A stretch of DNA of 64,000 nt from Deltaproteobacteria bacterium (lineage in GTDB: Bacteria; Desulfobacterota; Desulfomonilia; UBA1062), in NCBI GenBank assembly GCA_018433085.1, contig JAHDRW010000008.1, positions 1-64,000 of the forward strand, written 5' to 3'. The notes below the pieces were generated by a model. The model did not search any database. It was not told the DNA's origin and saw only the letters and a program-made list of their open reading frames with translations. Of the stretch, positions 24,215-33,692 are shown one piece after another. Made by a program: the position numbers and the translations under genes. Position 1 is the stretch's first letter. Every line of letters begins with the position of its first letter.

Positions 24215-25274
24215 GACATACACCGCAAACTCCATGAAGGATATCCTCTCCCAGATCAAGAGCGAGCTGGGATCCGATGCCGTGATCCTCTCCAAACGCG
24301 AGATCGCGGACCGCACCTTCGGCCTGACCGCCAGACCCATGATCGAGGTCACGGCCGCCGTGGACTTCGAGGTGAACTCCTCTGATTATCGCCTGAGGAG
24401 CCCGGGTGCCGCTCCCAGGATGCAGGAACCGGGTCTGCCGGCTTTCTCGGCCTCCCCGGCCGGGCACCTGGCCGACGACATCACCGAGCTCAAGGAAATG
24501 ATCAAGGAGCTCATCGCCCACTCCGGCATGAAGCTCCACGAGAACAATCCCGTGCGGAAGAAGCTCCTTTCGCGCGGAATCCGGCCCAATCTCGTGGACG
24601 TACTGCTGACCAAGCTCGGCGCCGGGGCAGAGGAGAGCGCCGTAAGAAACCTCCTGGGCAAGCTCGTCAAGACCGAAGAGCCCGCCGCGAGCAGGGTATG
24701 GGTTTTCGTGGGCACCACAGGCGTCGGGAAGACCACTACCATCGCCAAGATCGCTGCAGGGGGCGTCCTCAATCACCGCCGGAAGGTGGGGCTCATCACC
24801 CTGGACACCTACCGGATCGGCGCCGTGGATCAGGGACGGATCTACGCCAAAATACTGAACATCCCCTTCATGTCCGTATCATCGGTCTCCGAGTTCCGGG
24901 CCGCACTGGGCAAGATGGGCTCTCTGGATCTCGTGCTCGTGGACACCGTGGGCAGATCGGCACTGTGCCGGGACTACATTCCCCAGATCAGGGGGTATCT
25001 CGACGGTATCGATCCCTGCACCTTCCTGCTCATGCCGGTGGCCACGCGTGACAGCGAGATGGACGCGGTCACCAGAACCTTCTCCGGCCTCGACATTCAC
25101 CGGATGATCTTCACCAAGGCTGACGAGGCGATACACGCAGGCTCCGTCATCACCCACAACCTCATCCACCGGATTCCCGTCTCCTATATCACCACGGGTC
25201 AGCGGGTGCCGGAGGACATTGAAAAAGCATCGTCTTCAACGATCATACACAGATGTCTCGGAGAGAGAACATGA
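24204..25274 (+). CDS. flhF: Flagellar biosynthesis GTPase FlhF
   Basis: FlhF is an SRP-type GTPase that sets the position of polar flagella. The 356-residue product has a short N-terminal B domain (MQVKTYTANSMKDILSQIKS), an N domain, and a G domain with GTTGVGKTTTIAK (about 170), DTYRIGAVDQ, DTVGRS and FTKADE. It overlaps flhA at its start and flhG at its end, matching the usual flhF-flhG pairing. FlhG would be its GTPase-activating partner. Confidence 0.95.
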   Translation: MQVKTYTANSMKDILSQIKSELGSDAVILSKREIADRTFGLTARPMIEVTAAVDFEVNSSDYRLRSPGAAPRMQEPGLPAFSASPAGHLADDITELKEMIKELIAHSGMKLHENNPVRKKLLSRGIRPNLVDVLLTKLGAGAEESAVRNLLGKLVKTEEPAASRVWVFVGTTGVGKTTTIAKIAAGGVLNHRRKVGLITLDTYRIGAVDQGRIYAKILNIPFMSVSSVSEFRAALGKMGSLDLVLVDTVGRSALCRDYIPQIRGYLDGIDPCTFLLMPVATRDSEMDAVTRTFSGLDIHRMIFTKADEAIHAGSVITHNLIHRIPVSYITTGQRVPEDIEKASSSTIIHRCLGERT

Positions 25275-26170
25275 AAGATCAAGCGCATACGTTGAGAAAA
25301 ATCTTCGAGGGGGCGACCCCGCCCTGTCCGCAGGTACTCTCCGTCACTTCCGGCAAGGGCGGCGTCGGGAAAACGAGCCTCGTCGTCAACATGTCCATCA
25401 TCCTCGCGTCCCGGGGCAAGAAGGTGCTCGTGCTCGATGCAGACCTGGGACTCGCGAACATCGACGTCATGCTGGGCCTGGTCCCGAAGTACACCATCCA
25501 GCACGTGCTCCAGGGACAGTGCTCCCTGGACGAGATTATCCTGGAAGGGCCTAAAGGCATCAAGATCATCCCGGCCTCGTCGGGCATCCAGGAACTGGCG
25601 GACCTGAATCACGAGCAGCAGCTCTGCCTGATGAACTCGCTGGACTACTTCGAGCAGGACATCGACTACATGATCATCGACACAGGAGCAGGCATATCCC
25701 GTAATGTCATGTACTTCAATGCCGCCTCCCAGCGGGTCATCGTGGTGGCCACGTCCGAGCCCACCTCCATTACCGATGCGTATGCACTGATCAAGGTGCT
25801 GAGAAAACAATACGGCGTAAAGCGCTTCGATCTCATCGTGAACAACGTCTCCACCAAGGTGGAGGGGGATCAGGTCGCACGACAGTTAAGTTTGGTGTGT
25901 GAGAGGTTTTTAGGGGATGTAGTCCTTGAAACGCTCGGGTCCGTTCCCACGGACAAGAATATTCCCGAGTGTGTCAAGGGGCAGAAGGCATTTGTGGGGG
26001 TCTATCCCGCCGGAGAGGCTTCAAGGCGCCTGGAGAGAATCGTGAGCCGCATGGAACAGACTTCGCGGCCCTCGTCCAGCGGCAGTCTGCAGTTTTTCCT
26101 CAGGAGGATGGTCCTCAATCAGATGAAGGGGTCGAACCATGCAGGATATAGCATTTCCCGATCTTACTGA
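25271..26170 (+). CDS. flhG: Flagellar number regulator FlhG (MinD/ParA-type ATPase)
   Basis: A MinD-like ATPase of 299 residues with the deviant Walker A GKGGVGKTS (about residue 25), DADLGLANIDVMLG, and the membrane-proximal DTGAGIS region. FlhG limits flagellar number and stimulates FlhF. The ATG at 25271, 4 nt before the flhF end, follows GGAGAG at good spacing and is preferred over an ATG six codons upstream. It overlaps fliA by 32 nt. Confidence 0.93.
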   Translation: MKDQAHTLRKIFEGATPPCPQVLSVTSGKGGVGKTSLVVNMSIILASRGKKVLVLDADLGLANIDVMLGLVPKYTIQHVLQGQCSLDEIILEGPKGIKIIPASSGIQELADLNHEQQLCLMNSLDYFEQDIDYMIIDTGAGISRNVMYFNAASQRVIVVATSEPTSITDAYALIKVLRKQYGVKRFDLIVNNVSTKVEGDQVARQLSLVCERFLGDVVLETLGSVPTDKNIPECVKGQKAFVGVYPAGEASRRLERIVSRMEQTSRPSSSGSLQFFLRRMVLNQMKGSNHAGYSISRSY

Positions 26171-26909
26171 AGAACAGAAGCTCAATCCGAAGATCCGGTC
26201 AAAGGTGATCAGCGAGTTTTCGCCCTTGATCAAGTACATCGCGAGCCGCATCGCCATCAGGCTTCCTCCCCATATCGATCTGAATGACCTCATCAACGCG
26301 GGCGTCATCGGGCTCATCGATGCCATCGAGAAATTCGATGCATCCAAGCAGATCAAGTTCAAGACCTATGCGGAGTTCAGGATCAGGGGCGCCATCCTGG
26401 ACGAGCTCAGGTCCATGGACTGGGTGCCCAGATCGGTGCGGCAGAAGGCACGCAAGGTGGAAGACACGTATAACAGGCTCGAGTACACCCTCGGGAGACC
26501 GGCCAGCGACGAGGAAGTGGCACAGGAGATGAAGATCGATCTCGAGAGCTTCCACCGGCTCATCTCGGAGACGGCCTCTGTCTCGCTGTTGAGCCTCGAC
26601 GATCTGGGCGAGGACGATTCCGACGCATCCAGGAGAAATCTTCTGGAGTACATCCTCCAGGACGAGAAGGACTGGCCCTCCCACCGTCTCAGGTACGCCG
26701 AGGTGAGAGAGACGGTGGCAAAGGCCATCATGACCCTCCCCGAGAAGGAGCGCATGGTCATCTCGCTGTATTATTACGACGAGCTGACCATGAAGGAGAT
26801 CGGGCACGTTCTGAAATTCACCGAATCGCGGGTTTCCCAGATCCATACCAAGGCGATCCTGAGGCTCCGGTCGAAAATGCAGAAGCTCTTCAAGGAAATC
26901 CGGTCCTAA
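26139..26909 (+). CDS. fliA: Flagellar sigma factor FliA (sigma-28)
   Basis: A 256-residue sigma-70 family factor of the FliA class. Region 2 contains LNDLINAGVIGLIDAIEKFD and FKTYAEFRIRGAILDELRS, region 3 DWVPRSVRQKA, and region 4 LPEKERMVISLYYYDELTMK with a C-terminal helix-turn-helix. FliA directs transcription of late flagellar and chemotaxis genes. No flgM is visible in the window. The gene starts inside the end of flhG, so the two are probably translationally coupled. Confidence 0.95.
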   Translation: MQDIAFPDLTEEQKLNPKIRSKVISEFSPLIKYIASRIAIRLPPHIDLNDLINAGVIGLIDAIEKFDASKQIKFKTYAEFRIRGAILDELRSMDWVPRSVRQKARKVEDTYNRLEYTLGRPASDEEVAQEMKIDLESFHRLISETASVSLLSLDDLGEDDSDASRRNLLEYILQDEKDWPSHRLRYAEVRETVAKAIMTLPEKERMVISLYYYDELTMKEIGHVLKFTESRVSQIHTKAILRLRSKMQKLFKEIRS

Positions 26910-26961
26910 AGATTTGAGTGGGAATTTTCGATGAAACGAAAAAGACCTTGGAGGCGGCCCT

Positions 26962-27345
26962 ATGGCAATTGACAAGAACATGAAGATCCTCGTTGTCGAC
27001 GACTTTTCGACAATGCGCAGAATCGTGAAAAACATCCTCAGACAGCTCAATTTCAACAATATTGTCGAGGCCGATGATGGCTCCAGCGCTCTGGACATCC
27101 TTCAGAAAGAAAAGATCGACATGGTGGTCTCCGACTGGAACATGCCCAAGATGACGGGACTCGAGCTCCTGAAGGCGGTGCGCGGCGACGACGCGCTCAA
27201 GGACATCCCGTTTCTGATGGTGACTGCGGAGGCCCAGCAGGAAAACATCATCGAGGCCGTGAAATCAGGAGTGAGCAACTATATCGTGAAACCCTTCACC
27301 GCAGAAACGCTCGGGCAGAAAATCAATCAGGTGTTCAGCAAGTAA
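26962..27345 (+). CDS. cheY: Chemotaxis response regulator CheY
   Basis: A single receiver domain of 127 residues with all CheY landmarks: the acidic pair in [10 protein letters not shown], the phospho-acceptor Asp in [12 protein letters not shown] (about residue 59), the Thr/Ala pair in LMVTAEAQ and the conserved Lys in YIVKPF. A GGAGG site 6-8 nt before the ATG supports the start. Lying directly behind fliA in the flagellar operon, it is most likely the protein that binds the motor switch. Confidence 0.93.
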   Translation: MAIDKNMKILVVDDFSTMRRIVKNILRQLNFNNIVEADDGSSALDILQKEKIDMVVSDWNMPKMTGLELLKAVRGDDALKDIPFLMVTAEAQQENIIEAVKSGVSNYIVKPFTAETLGQKINQVFSK

Positions 27346-27357
27346 GAGGGAGCAGGC

Positions 27358-27966
27358 GTGTCGAATTCCCCGGGGAAAAAAGCCGAGCTGGACAAGGACG
27401 GGATATCCTTTGATTTCAACAAGGCGCAGCTCGATAAAGACGGGATCTCACTCGCCGACGTCCCGGAGAGCCAGGTTCTCCAGGAGACGGACAAGGCCGG
27501 GAGACCAGGTGGGGAAGAGGCACGGAGCATCCCGGTCTGGCGGCGCAGAAAAATCGTTCTCTCTCTCGTTGCCGGCATCGCCGCGGTGTGCGTGGCCACA
27601 GGCATTTTCATGGTGCGGGCCCCGGAAGAGGATCAGCCGTATCTCCCCCCAAGCCATCCCGAGCCTTCTCCCGCCGTTCTCTCCTCACCCGACGGAGACA
27701 TACTGCTCGATCCCTTCACGGTGCTGTTCGATCCGGACAATCCCCGCCAGTCGGGAGTGCTGCTCGCCCAGGTAAGCCTGCAGATCACCCCGGGAACCGG
27801 GCCGAACATCAGCAGCAGGCTCTTTGATGTCAGAAAACTCATTTACCAAAGGCTCACGACAAATGCCGGGATATATACGAAGAATGAGCTGGCCGCCATT
27901 ATCAGGCAGGACCTGGAGGATCTCCAGGTCAAGGACGTGGCGTTTGTCCAGTATGAGAAAAGGTAG
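27358..27966 (+). CDS. FliL-like single-pass membrane protein
   Basis: A 202-residue protein with a GTG start behind GAGGGAG, a charged N-terminal cytoplasmic part, one membrane helix (about 66-84: VLSLVAGIAAVCVATGIFM) and a periplasmic C domain. The C domain, with DPFTVLFDP, GVLLAQVSLQITPG and a final helix DVRKLIYQRL, resembles the FliL/SPFH-like fold near the stator units. The cytoplasmic tail carries LDKDGIS twice, 16 residues apart, which is unusual. Position in the flagellar operon supports a motor-associated role; the FliL assignment is by pattern only. Confidence 0.65.
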   Translation: MSNSPGKKAELDKDGISFDFNKAQLDKDGISLADVPESQVLQETDKAGRPGGEEARSIPVWRRRKIVLSLVAGIAAVCVATGIFMVRAPEEDQPYLPPSHPEPSPAVLSSPDGDILLDPFTVLFDPDNPRQSGVLLAQVSLQITPGTGPNISSRLFDVRKLIYQRLTTNAGIYTKNELAAIIRQDLEDLQVKDVAFVQYEKR

Positions 27967-28056
27967 CGTCACGGCTTAAAGGGAAAGGGTTTCAAGCTTT
28001 TCACCAGGCAACCCGAAAGCCGTGTGACAGGGAAAACTACGGAGCAGAGAAAAGAC

Positions 28057-29961
28057 ATGGAGCTCAAAAAAATCGATAGCATGATCTCGTCGGAGGATCC
28101 CTCCCGGAGGAGAACCGCCGCCACCCTGCTTGCCGAGATCGGGGGGGAGGATGCCTACGACAGGCTCGAGCTGCTCCTGAAAGACCGCAACAACGGGGTG
28201 AGGGACGCAGCGCAGAATGCCATCGTCCTTCTGGGCGGAAGACAGGCCATTGCCAGGATGCTCCCGCTTCTGTCGCACAGTGACCCGGCCATCAGGAACA
28301 CGGCCATCGATATCCTGCGAAAGATCGGCATAGATGGGGTCGACATGCTCCACGAGCTCGCGAGGGACACCGACGACAACGTACGCCTGTTCATTCTGGA
28401 TATCCTGGGCACCATCGGGAGCCACGAGAGCGTGGACACCCTCATCGAAGGGCTCTACGACGTGAACCCCAATGTGAGGAACGCCGCGGTCATCTCGTTG
28501 GGCGAGATGGGAGACCCCCGGTCCTTCGATCATCTCAAGAAGCTCATCAACGACGAGGAATGGATCCGCTTCTCGGTCATCGAATCACTTGCCCGAATCC
28601 CTCACGAGGGGGTGGTGGAGTTCCTCATCCAGGAGCTTTCCCGGTGGTCGGGCGATGAGATCACGATATGCGCCATCCTGGAGACCCTCGGGATGATCGG
28701 TTCCCAAGAAGCGGTGCCGTCACTGCTGGACATGCTGCAGAATACCGACCAGTATGTGGAGTTTGCCGTGGCCCGGACCCTGCTCACCATTATGAGCATA
28801 GACGACATCGCCTCGCTTGAGGCTCAGGAGCGGCAGGTCCTCAAGGACATCCTCGACACCTGCCTGCCGGAGGCCGATGAAGGGCTCCTGTATCGCATTC
28901 TTCCGACGCTGGCGCGTATCGGGGATTCCCAGAGCGCCCGGCGCATCATCGAGCTGGCCGGAAAGGTGGAGCTGGACAGCGAGGCGGAAAAGTGGGAGGC
29001 GATCAAATCCACGCTCAAGTCCGTGGGAAGCGTCGATATGATGGTAGACCTCCTGGATCAGGACGAGAAAAGCGTAATCCTCGGCGTGGAGATGCTGGGA
29101 AGCATGGGGGGAGAAGAAGAGGCCCGGGAGATATCCAAGCGGGTTCTCTCGCAGCAGGGATACGTGAAGAGGGCAATGACCGAGGCGCTTGCCCGCATCG
29201 GCGGAAAAGGTTCGCGGGACACCATGCTCGAACTCCTGGAAGACCGGGACGGCCACGTCATCGGGGCTGCGCTGAAGTTCCTGGGCGATATGGGCAACCC
29301 CGACGATATCGGGAGGATCGAGCAGTTCCTGCGGCATCCGTACCCCGACGTGAAGGGCATGGCCCTGGACGCGATCGTGCGGATCGGCACGGTCAAGGCG
29401 GAAAAACGCTTCACGGCGCTCACCGCAGACAGTGATCCGAGAATACGCATCATGGCGCTCGACGGCCTGCAGAGGCTAGGATGCACAAACCTGGGACAGA
29501 TCTGCACCTACATGCTCAAGGATCAGGACTGGGAAGTCCGCATGGTCGCCGTGAAAACAACCAGGGACGCAGGGCTTCCCATCGAGGAGGACCTTCTGGT
29601 AACCCTGCTCAATGACGAGCACGACGAGATATGCCATCCTGCCATCGACATCGTGGGATTAAGAAAGATCACAGGCTTGAGATCCTTCCTGGAGAACGCG
29701 ATCGGCAGCGACGACATGTGGACCTCCTACCATGCCATCGAGGCCCTGGGGAAGTTCGGCGACGAGAACGCGAAATCGAGCCTCCTGTCCATCCTGAAAA
29801 GCGGGCGGGATTTTCTGCGCATCTCCGCCATAAAGGCCCTGGGTGAATGGAATGACGTGGATCTCGTAGGTGAGCTGGAGATCTATCTGGACGACGAGAA
29901 CCTGGATGTGGCCCGCGCGGCTGCAGAGGCCATCGACCGAATTCAGGGGGTGGCCTTCTGA
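28057..29961 (+). CDS. Large HEAT-repeat protein in the flagellar/chemotaxis operon
   Basis: A protein of about 634 residues built almost wholly of HEAT/PBS-lyase-type repeats, with units such as DRNNGVRDAAQNAIVLLGG, HSDPAIRNTAIDILRKIG, and VNPNVRNAAVISLGEMG. No catalytic motif, signal or membrane helix is seen. An ATG at 28057 gives a natural start; a GTG at 28024 would add 11 residues, and neither has a clear ribosome binding site. It overlaps the HDOD gene by 1 nt. A scaffold for signalling proteins encoded beside it is plausible but unproven. Confidence 0.82.
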   Translation: MELKKIDSMISSEDPSRRRTAATLLAEIGGEDAYDRLELLLKDRNNGVRDAAQNAIVLLGGRQAIARMLPLLSHSDPAIRNTAIDILRKIGIDGVDMLHELARDTDDNVRLFILDILGTIGSHESVDTLIEGLYDVNPNVRNAAVISLGEMGDPRSFDHLKKLINDEEWIRFSVIESLARIPHEGVVEFLIQELSRWSGDEITICAILETLGMIGSQEAVPSLLDMLQNTDQYVEFAVARTLLTIMSIDDIASLEAQERQVLKDILDTCLPEADEGLLYRILPTLARIGDSQSARRIIELAGKVELDSEAEKWEAIKSTLKSVGSVDMMVDLLDQDEKSVILGVEMLGSMGGEEEAREISKRVLSQQGYVKRAMTEALARIGGKGSRDTMLELLEDRDGHVIGAALKFLGDMGNPDDIGRIEQFLRHPYPDVKGMALDAIVRIGTVKAEKRFTALTADSDPRIRIMALDGLQRLGCTNLGQICTYMLKDQDWEVRMVAVKTTRDAGLPIEEDLLVTLLNDEHDEICHPAIDIVGLRKITGLRSFLENAIGSDDMWTSYHAIEALGKFGDENAKSSLLSILKSGRDFLRISAIKALGEWNDVDLVGELEIYLDDENLDVARAAAEAIDRIQGVAF

Positions 29962-30863
29962 TGGACCGGCTGATTCTGCAGACCGTCAGGCATCTGGAAG
30001 ACCTGCCCACCCTGCCCTCGGTCGCTGTGGAGGTCATGGGCCTCTCCCGGTCGCCGGACGTCTCCATCAAGGGCATATCCGAGTGTATCCACAAGGACCC
30101 CCCGCTTGCCGCAAAGGTGCTCAAGATGGCGAACTCCTCCTTTTACCGCAGGGGCTCCCAGGAGATCGACACACTCCACCGCGCCATCCTCCTGATGGGC
30201 CTCAACGAGGTCATCAACATCATAACGTCCGTGTCGGTCCTGTCATCGCTGGGTTCCCGGAAATCGCAGGAGCAGAGCTTGAGGAAAAGGTTCTGGCACC
30301 ACTGCATCGCCACGGGTCTCATCGCGCGGCGCATCGATATGAGACTGCGCTTGAGGCTGCAGGGAAGAGAGTTCGTGGGCGGCCTGCTCCACGACATCGG
30401 CAAGATCATCCTCGACGAATTTTTCCATGACCAGTTCATGCAGGCACACGCCCTGTCCATTGAACGGCAATGCTCCATGTTCGAGGCCGAAAACGAGGTC
30501 CTGGGCACTACCCACATGGAGATCGGACATTTCCTCGCCCAGAAATGGGGGCTCCCTCCCTACATCGCGGACATTAACCTGAACCATCACCGCCCTCAGG
30601 ACGCGCAGTTCAAGGACATCACCTCGGTGGTATCCATAGCCAACCTGCTGGCAAAGGCCAAGGAGCTCTCCTGCGGGGGAGACACCATGTCCTTCGTCTT
30701 GAAGGATCAGCAGGGGTGGCATATTCTCAAAAAGATGGGACATCCCATGGACTCGATCGACGTCGAACGGATCACCTTCGAGATCGAAGACATCGGCGAG
30801 GAGGTAAGGGAGTACATTTCCACGATATCGGATCAGGAGGGCCAGGAACGTGCCCATGCCTGA
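29961..30863 (+). CDS. HDOD-domain signalling protein
   Basis: A 300-residue protein dominated by an HDOD domain (about 10-210), with LPTLPSVAVEVMGL, ISECIHKDPPLAAKVLKMAN and HDIGKIILDEFF. HDOD domains resemble HD phosphohydrolases but often lack catalysis and act in signalling. Here a His-Asp pair (LLHDIG) is present. The start overlaps the HEAT gene stop, and cheR begins 14 nt before its end. It is likely part of the motility signalling module; the ligand is unknown. Confidence 0.88.
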   Translation: MDRLILQTVRHLEDLPTLPSVAVEVMGLSRSPDVSIKGISECIHKDPPLAAKVLKMANSSFYRRGSQEIDTLHRAILLMGLNEVINIITSVSVLSSLGSRKSQEQSLRKRFWHHCIATGLIARRIDMRLRLRLQGREFVGGLLHDIGKIILDEFFHDQFMQAHALSIERQCSMFEAENEVLGTTHMEIGHFLAQKWGLPPYIADINLNHHRPQDAQFKDITSVVSIANLLAKAKELSCGGDTMSFVLKDQQGWHILKKMGHPMDSIDVERITFEIEDIGEEVREYISTISDQEGQERAHA

Positions 30864-31716
30864 ATACCTCAACGCCGCCCAGCCCGGAATGCCGGATGAG
30901 ATATTCCGCCTGCTGCGGGATTTCATCTATGAGCACTCCGGCATCTTCTTTTCCGACAACAAGAAGGCCCAGCTCGAAAACAGGCTCGCTCTGCGGCTGA
31001 AGATGAACAACCTCCCGGATTTCGACAAGTATTACTACATGCTCAAGTATGATCCGCAGGCGTCCCGGGAGCTGAGGGCACTGTTCGATTCGGTGACCAC
31101 CAACGAGACGAGCTTCTTCCGGAGTCCTCCGCAGATTCAGGCCTTCCAGGAGAAGGCCCTGCCCGAGATCCTGGAAAAAAGAACCGCTCAGGGCGAACAG
31201 ATCCTGCGGCTCTGGTCTGCGGGATGCTCGACCGGCGACGAGCCCTACACCCTGGGCATGGTGGTCAGAGAGGTGCTCGGGGAGAAAACGCCGGAGTGGG
31301 ACGTGAAAATCTTTGCGAGCGACATCAGCGAAAAGGCGCTCAAGTCTGCACGGACGGCCGTGTACAACGATTACACCCTCAGGTCCGTGCCGCCTGACAT
31401 CAAGAAAAAATACTTCACCCAGGAAGGATCCCAGTTCAGGGTCTGCGACGACGTCCGGATGCTCGTGGAGCTGCAGTACCTGAACTTCAACGACGAAAAA
31501 AGGGTGAGGCTTATGAGGGGCTTCGACATCATCTTCTGCAGGAACGTCCTCATCTATTTCGACGACGCTGCAAAAAAGAGATTCGTATCCCAGCTATACG
31601 ACAATCTCAACCCGGGAGGTTATCTCTTTATCGGCCATTCGGAATCGCTGCACAACATCTCGCGGGCCTTTAAGCTGGTTCATTTCCCCGGAGCCCTGGG
31701 CTACAAAAAGGAGTAG
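30850..31716 (+). CDS. cheR: Chemotaxis protein methyltransferase CheR
   Basis: CheR methylates glutamates of chemoreceptors using S-adenosylmethionine. The 288-residue product has the N-terminal helical domain (about 10-75), the SAM-binding motif LWSAGCSTGDEPYTLGM (about 115), SDISEKAL, and the CheR signature FDIIFCRNVLIYF. A GTG at 30850 follows GGAGG at usable spacing; an ATG two codons on is also possible. No chemoreceptor, cheA or cheB is visible within the window. Confidence 0.94.
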   Translation: MPMPEYLNAAQPGMPDEIFRLLRDFIYEHSGIFFSDNKKAQLENRLALRLKMNNLPDFDKYYYMLKYDPQASRELRALFDSVTTNETSFFRSPPQIQAFQEKALPEILEKRTAQGEQILRLWSAGCSTGDEPYTLGMVVREVLGEKTPEWDVKIFASDISEKALKSARTAVYNDYTLRSVPPDIKKKYFTQEGSQFRVCDDVRMLVELQYLNFNDEKRVRLMRGFDIIFCRNVLIYFDDAAKKRFVSQLYDNLNPGGYLFIGHSESLHNISRAFKLVHFPGALGYKKE

Positions 31717-31728
31717 GTGGAGGAGTGT

Positions 31729-32103
31729 ATGACGAAGATACTCATAGTGGATGACTCAGCGACCGTCAGGAAACTTCTGATACACACCCTCAAACCGAAA
31801 CACTACTCATGCATCGAGGCCTGCGATGGTTTTGACGCCCTGGAGAAGCTTGCCCTCGACCCCGATATCAAGCTCATCATCTCGGATCTGAACATGCCCA
31901 ATATGGACGGCATCGAGCTCATCGGAAACATCCGGCAGAACCCGCAGTACCAGGATCTGCCCATCATCATGCTCACCACGGAGGCGTCCCAGGACAACCG
32001 GAAGCTCGCCTTCGACGCCGGGGCCAACCTCTACCTGGTGAAGCCCTCGCCGGCGCACATCATCCTCTTCAAGGTACAGAGCCTGCTCGAAGCGGATTCA
32101 TGA
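31729..32103 (+). CDS. CheY-like response regulator receiver protein
   Basis: A stand-alone receiver domain of about 124 residues with the acidic pair (LIVDDSATVRK), the phospho-acceptor Asp in LIISDLNMPNMDG, the Thr in IMLTTEAS and the Lys in YLVKPS. The ATG at 31729 is chosen because GGAGGAG sits just upstream. It is the last gene of the flagellar/chemotaxis run and follows cheR closely. It is a second CheY paralogue in the operon, whose output partner cannot be told from sequence. Confidence 0.9.
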   Translation: MTKILIVDDSATVRKLLIHTLKPKHYSCIEACDGFDALEKLALDPDIKLIISDLNMPNMDGIELIGNIRQNPQYQDLPIIMLTTEASQDNRKLAFDAGANLYLVKPSPAHIILFKVQSLLEADS

Positions 32104-32144
32104 ATGGATGATCGTACCGGCCCTTCCCCTGCGACCGGGTTCCC

Positions 32145-33572
32145 TCACGAACCTTCTCCCCCAGGCGGAAGGTCCTCCGCCATATCCTGAGGCAGGCCCT
32201 CCCCCCGGCTGTTCTCACCGTTTCCGGCGTCTTCCTCCAGGGTGATCTCCCCGAGGAAATCGTCCACGGGCTTCACCCCGGGCAGGCAGTTGTCCTGTTT
32301 GACCGCGCCCAGGCTCTTCAGCCGGTCCGCAGACGGCAGCACCCGGGCCTCCCATGACCTCGCGGCGGCGTTGTACGCCTGCGCGGTCTTCTGGATGCCC
32401 TCCTTGAGCCTCTCGAAGTGGCGCGCAAACACCTTGACCCGCTCGAAGAGCTCCATGGCCCCTTTGAGGATCCGCTCCGCGTTCTCCGAGGCCGCGTGCT
32501 GCTGCCAGGTGAGCGCGATGGTGCGGAGCAGGGCGATCAGGGTGGTGGGCGTGGTGATGATCACGTTCTTTTCGATGGCGTCTTCGATGAGCGTCCTGTC
32601 GTGGTCCAGTGCCGCGCTGAAAAAGGACTCGGATGCGAGGAAGAGCACCACGAAGTCCGGAGCCGGGTCGAACTGCCGGAAGTATTCCTTTGACGAGAGC
32701 GAGACCATGTGGTTCCTCAGGCTCTGCGCGTGCTTTGCCAGGAGCTCCTTCTTCGCCTTCTCGTCCTCGGTGGCATAGGCCTCCATGTAGGCGCTGATGG
32801 GGAGCTTCGCGTCCACCACCACCTGCTTGTTCCGGGGGAGCCGGATAATGAGGTCGGGGCGCCTCATGCCCGAGTCGGTCCGCACGCTGGGCTGCTCGAT
32901 GAAATCGCAGTGCGGCGACATGCCGGCGACCTCCACCACCCTCCTTAAGGTGATCTCGCCCCACCTCCCCTTGACCTGGGGCACCTTCAACGCCGTGGTC
33001 AGCGAGCGGGTCTGTTCGTGGAGCCGCTCCTGGGTTTTCATGAGCTCGGCGATATAGCGGGAGATGTCTCCGTAGGCGTTCTGCCGCGCGTTCTCGATCT
33101 CCCGCAGCTGGGTCTCGTAGCGCTTCAGGGCATCCTGCAAAGGTTTGACCAGCCCGTCGATGGCCTCCTGCCTCTTGCTCATGTCGCCCTTCATCTCGGC
33201 GAGCAGGGTGCTGACCGTCCCGCCGGCGAGATCCAGAAAGATCCTGTTGTTGTTTTTCAGAGCGTCGCCGGAGAGGGCCTGGAAGGTCTCCGCAAGCCGC
33301 TTGCGTGAATCCTCGACGAGCTCTGCCTGCCGGCTGAGCGATTCCTGGGCCGCCTCGAAACGGGTCTGGGCCTTCACGCGCTCCTGCTGCTCGGTTTCCA
33401 GAACCCTGCGGAGGGCCTGGATCTCTTCCTCCCTGCACCGGAGCGACTCCCGCAGGCCGGAGGCCTCCTGCCGGGCCTGCTCCAGCCCGGGCAGGCAGCG
33501 CACCTTTGCCAGAAGCCAGCCGAGCGCCAGCCCGACAATACCCGCTGCACCGATCATCGCCAGTTCCATCAC
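32145..33572 (-). CDS. rmuC: DNA recombination protein RmuC
   Basis: A 475-residue protein with one N-terminal membrane helix (about 4-18), a long coiled coil (about 25-190) and the RmuC nuclease-like domain (about 195-400: VKGRWGEITLRRVVEVAGM, VVDAKLPISAY, FLASESFFSAAL). RmuC limits recombination between inverted repeats; a PD-(D/E)XK-type fold is assumed for the family. The frame begins GTG-ATG at 33572/33569 and either may be used. The extra C-terminal tail (about 440-475) is acidic and low in complexity. Confidence 0.92.
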   Translation of the reverse strand: MMELAMIGAAGIVGLALGWLLAKVRCLPGLEQARQEASGLRESLRCREEEIQALRRVLETEQQERVKAQTRFEAAQESLSRQAELVEDSRKRLAETFQALSGDALKNNNRIFLDLAGGTVSTLLAEMKGDMSKRQEAIDGLVKPLQDALKRYETQLREIENARQNAYGDISRYIAELMKTQERLHEQTRSLTTALKVPQVKGRWGEITLRRVVEVAGMSPHCDFIEQPSVRTDSGMRRPDLIIRLPRNKQVVVDAKLPISAYMEAYATEDEKAKKELLAKHAQSLRNHMVSLSSKEYFRQFDPAPDFVVLFLASESFFSAALDHDRTLIEDAIEKNVIITTPTTLIALLRTIALTWQQHAASENAERILKGAMELFERVKVFARHFERLKEGIQKTAQAYNAAARSWEARVLPSADRLKSLGAVKQDNCLPGVKPVDDFLGEITLEEDAGNGENSRGEGLPQDMAEDLPPGGEGS

Positions 33573-33613
33573 ACTGTGTTCCCCCTCTTTGCGGCACCCC
33601 GGTCTTTCCGGCG

Positions 33614-33641
33614 CACCGGCAGGTCTTGGCGCCTGCCGGTG
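33614..33641 (-). terminator. Terminator-like hairpin after radC
   Basis: A 10-bp perfect stem CACCGGCAGG/CCTGCCGGTG (33614-33623 and 33632-33641) with an 8-nt loop lies about 50 nt after the radC stop on the minus strand, before rmuC. There is no T-tract. A further partial copy of the arm (CCTGCCGGTT) follows at about 33650, so it may instead be a small repeat. Confidence 0.4.
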
Positions 33642-33692
33642 TGTTCGTGCCTGCCGGTTCCCGAATACCCTACAACCCGGCCCGCCGCAAGG

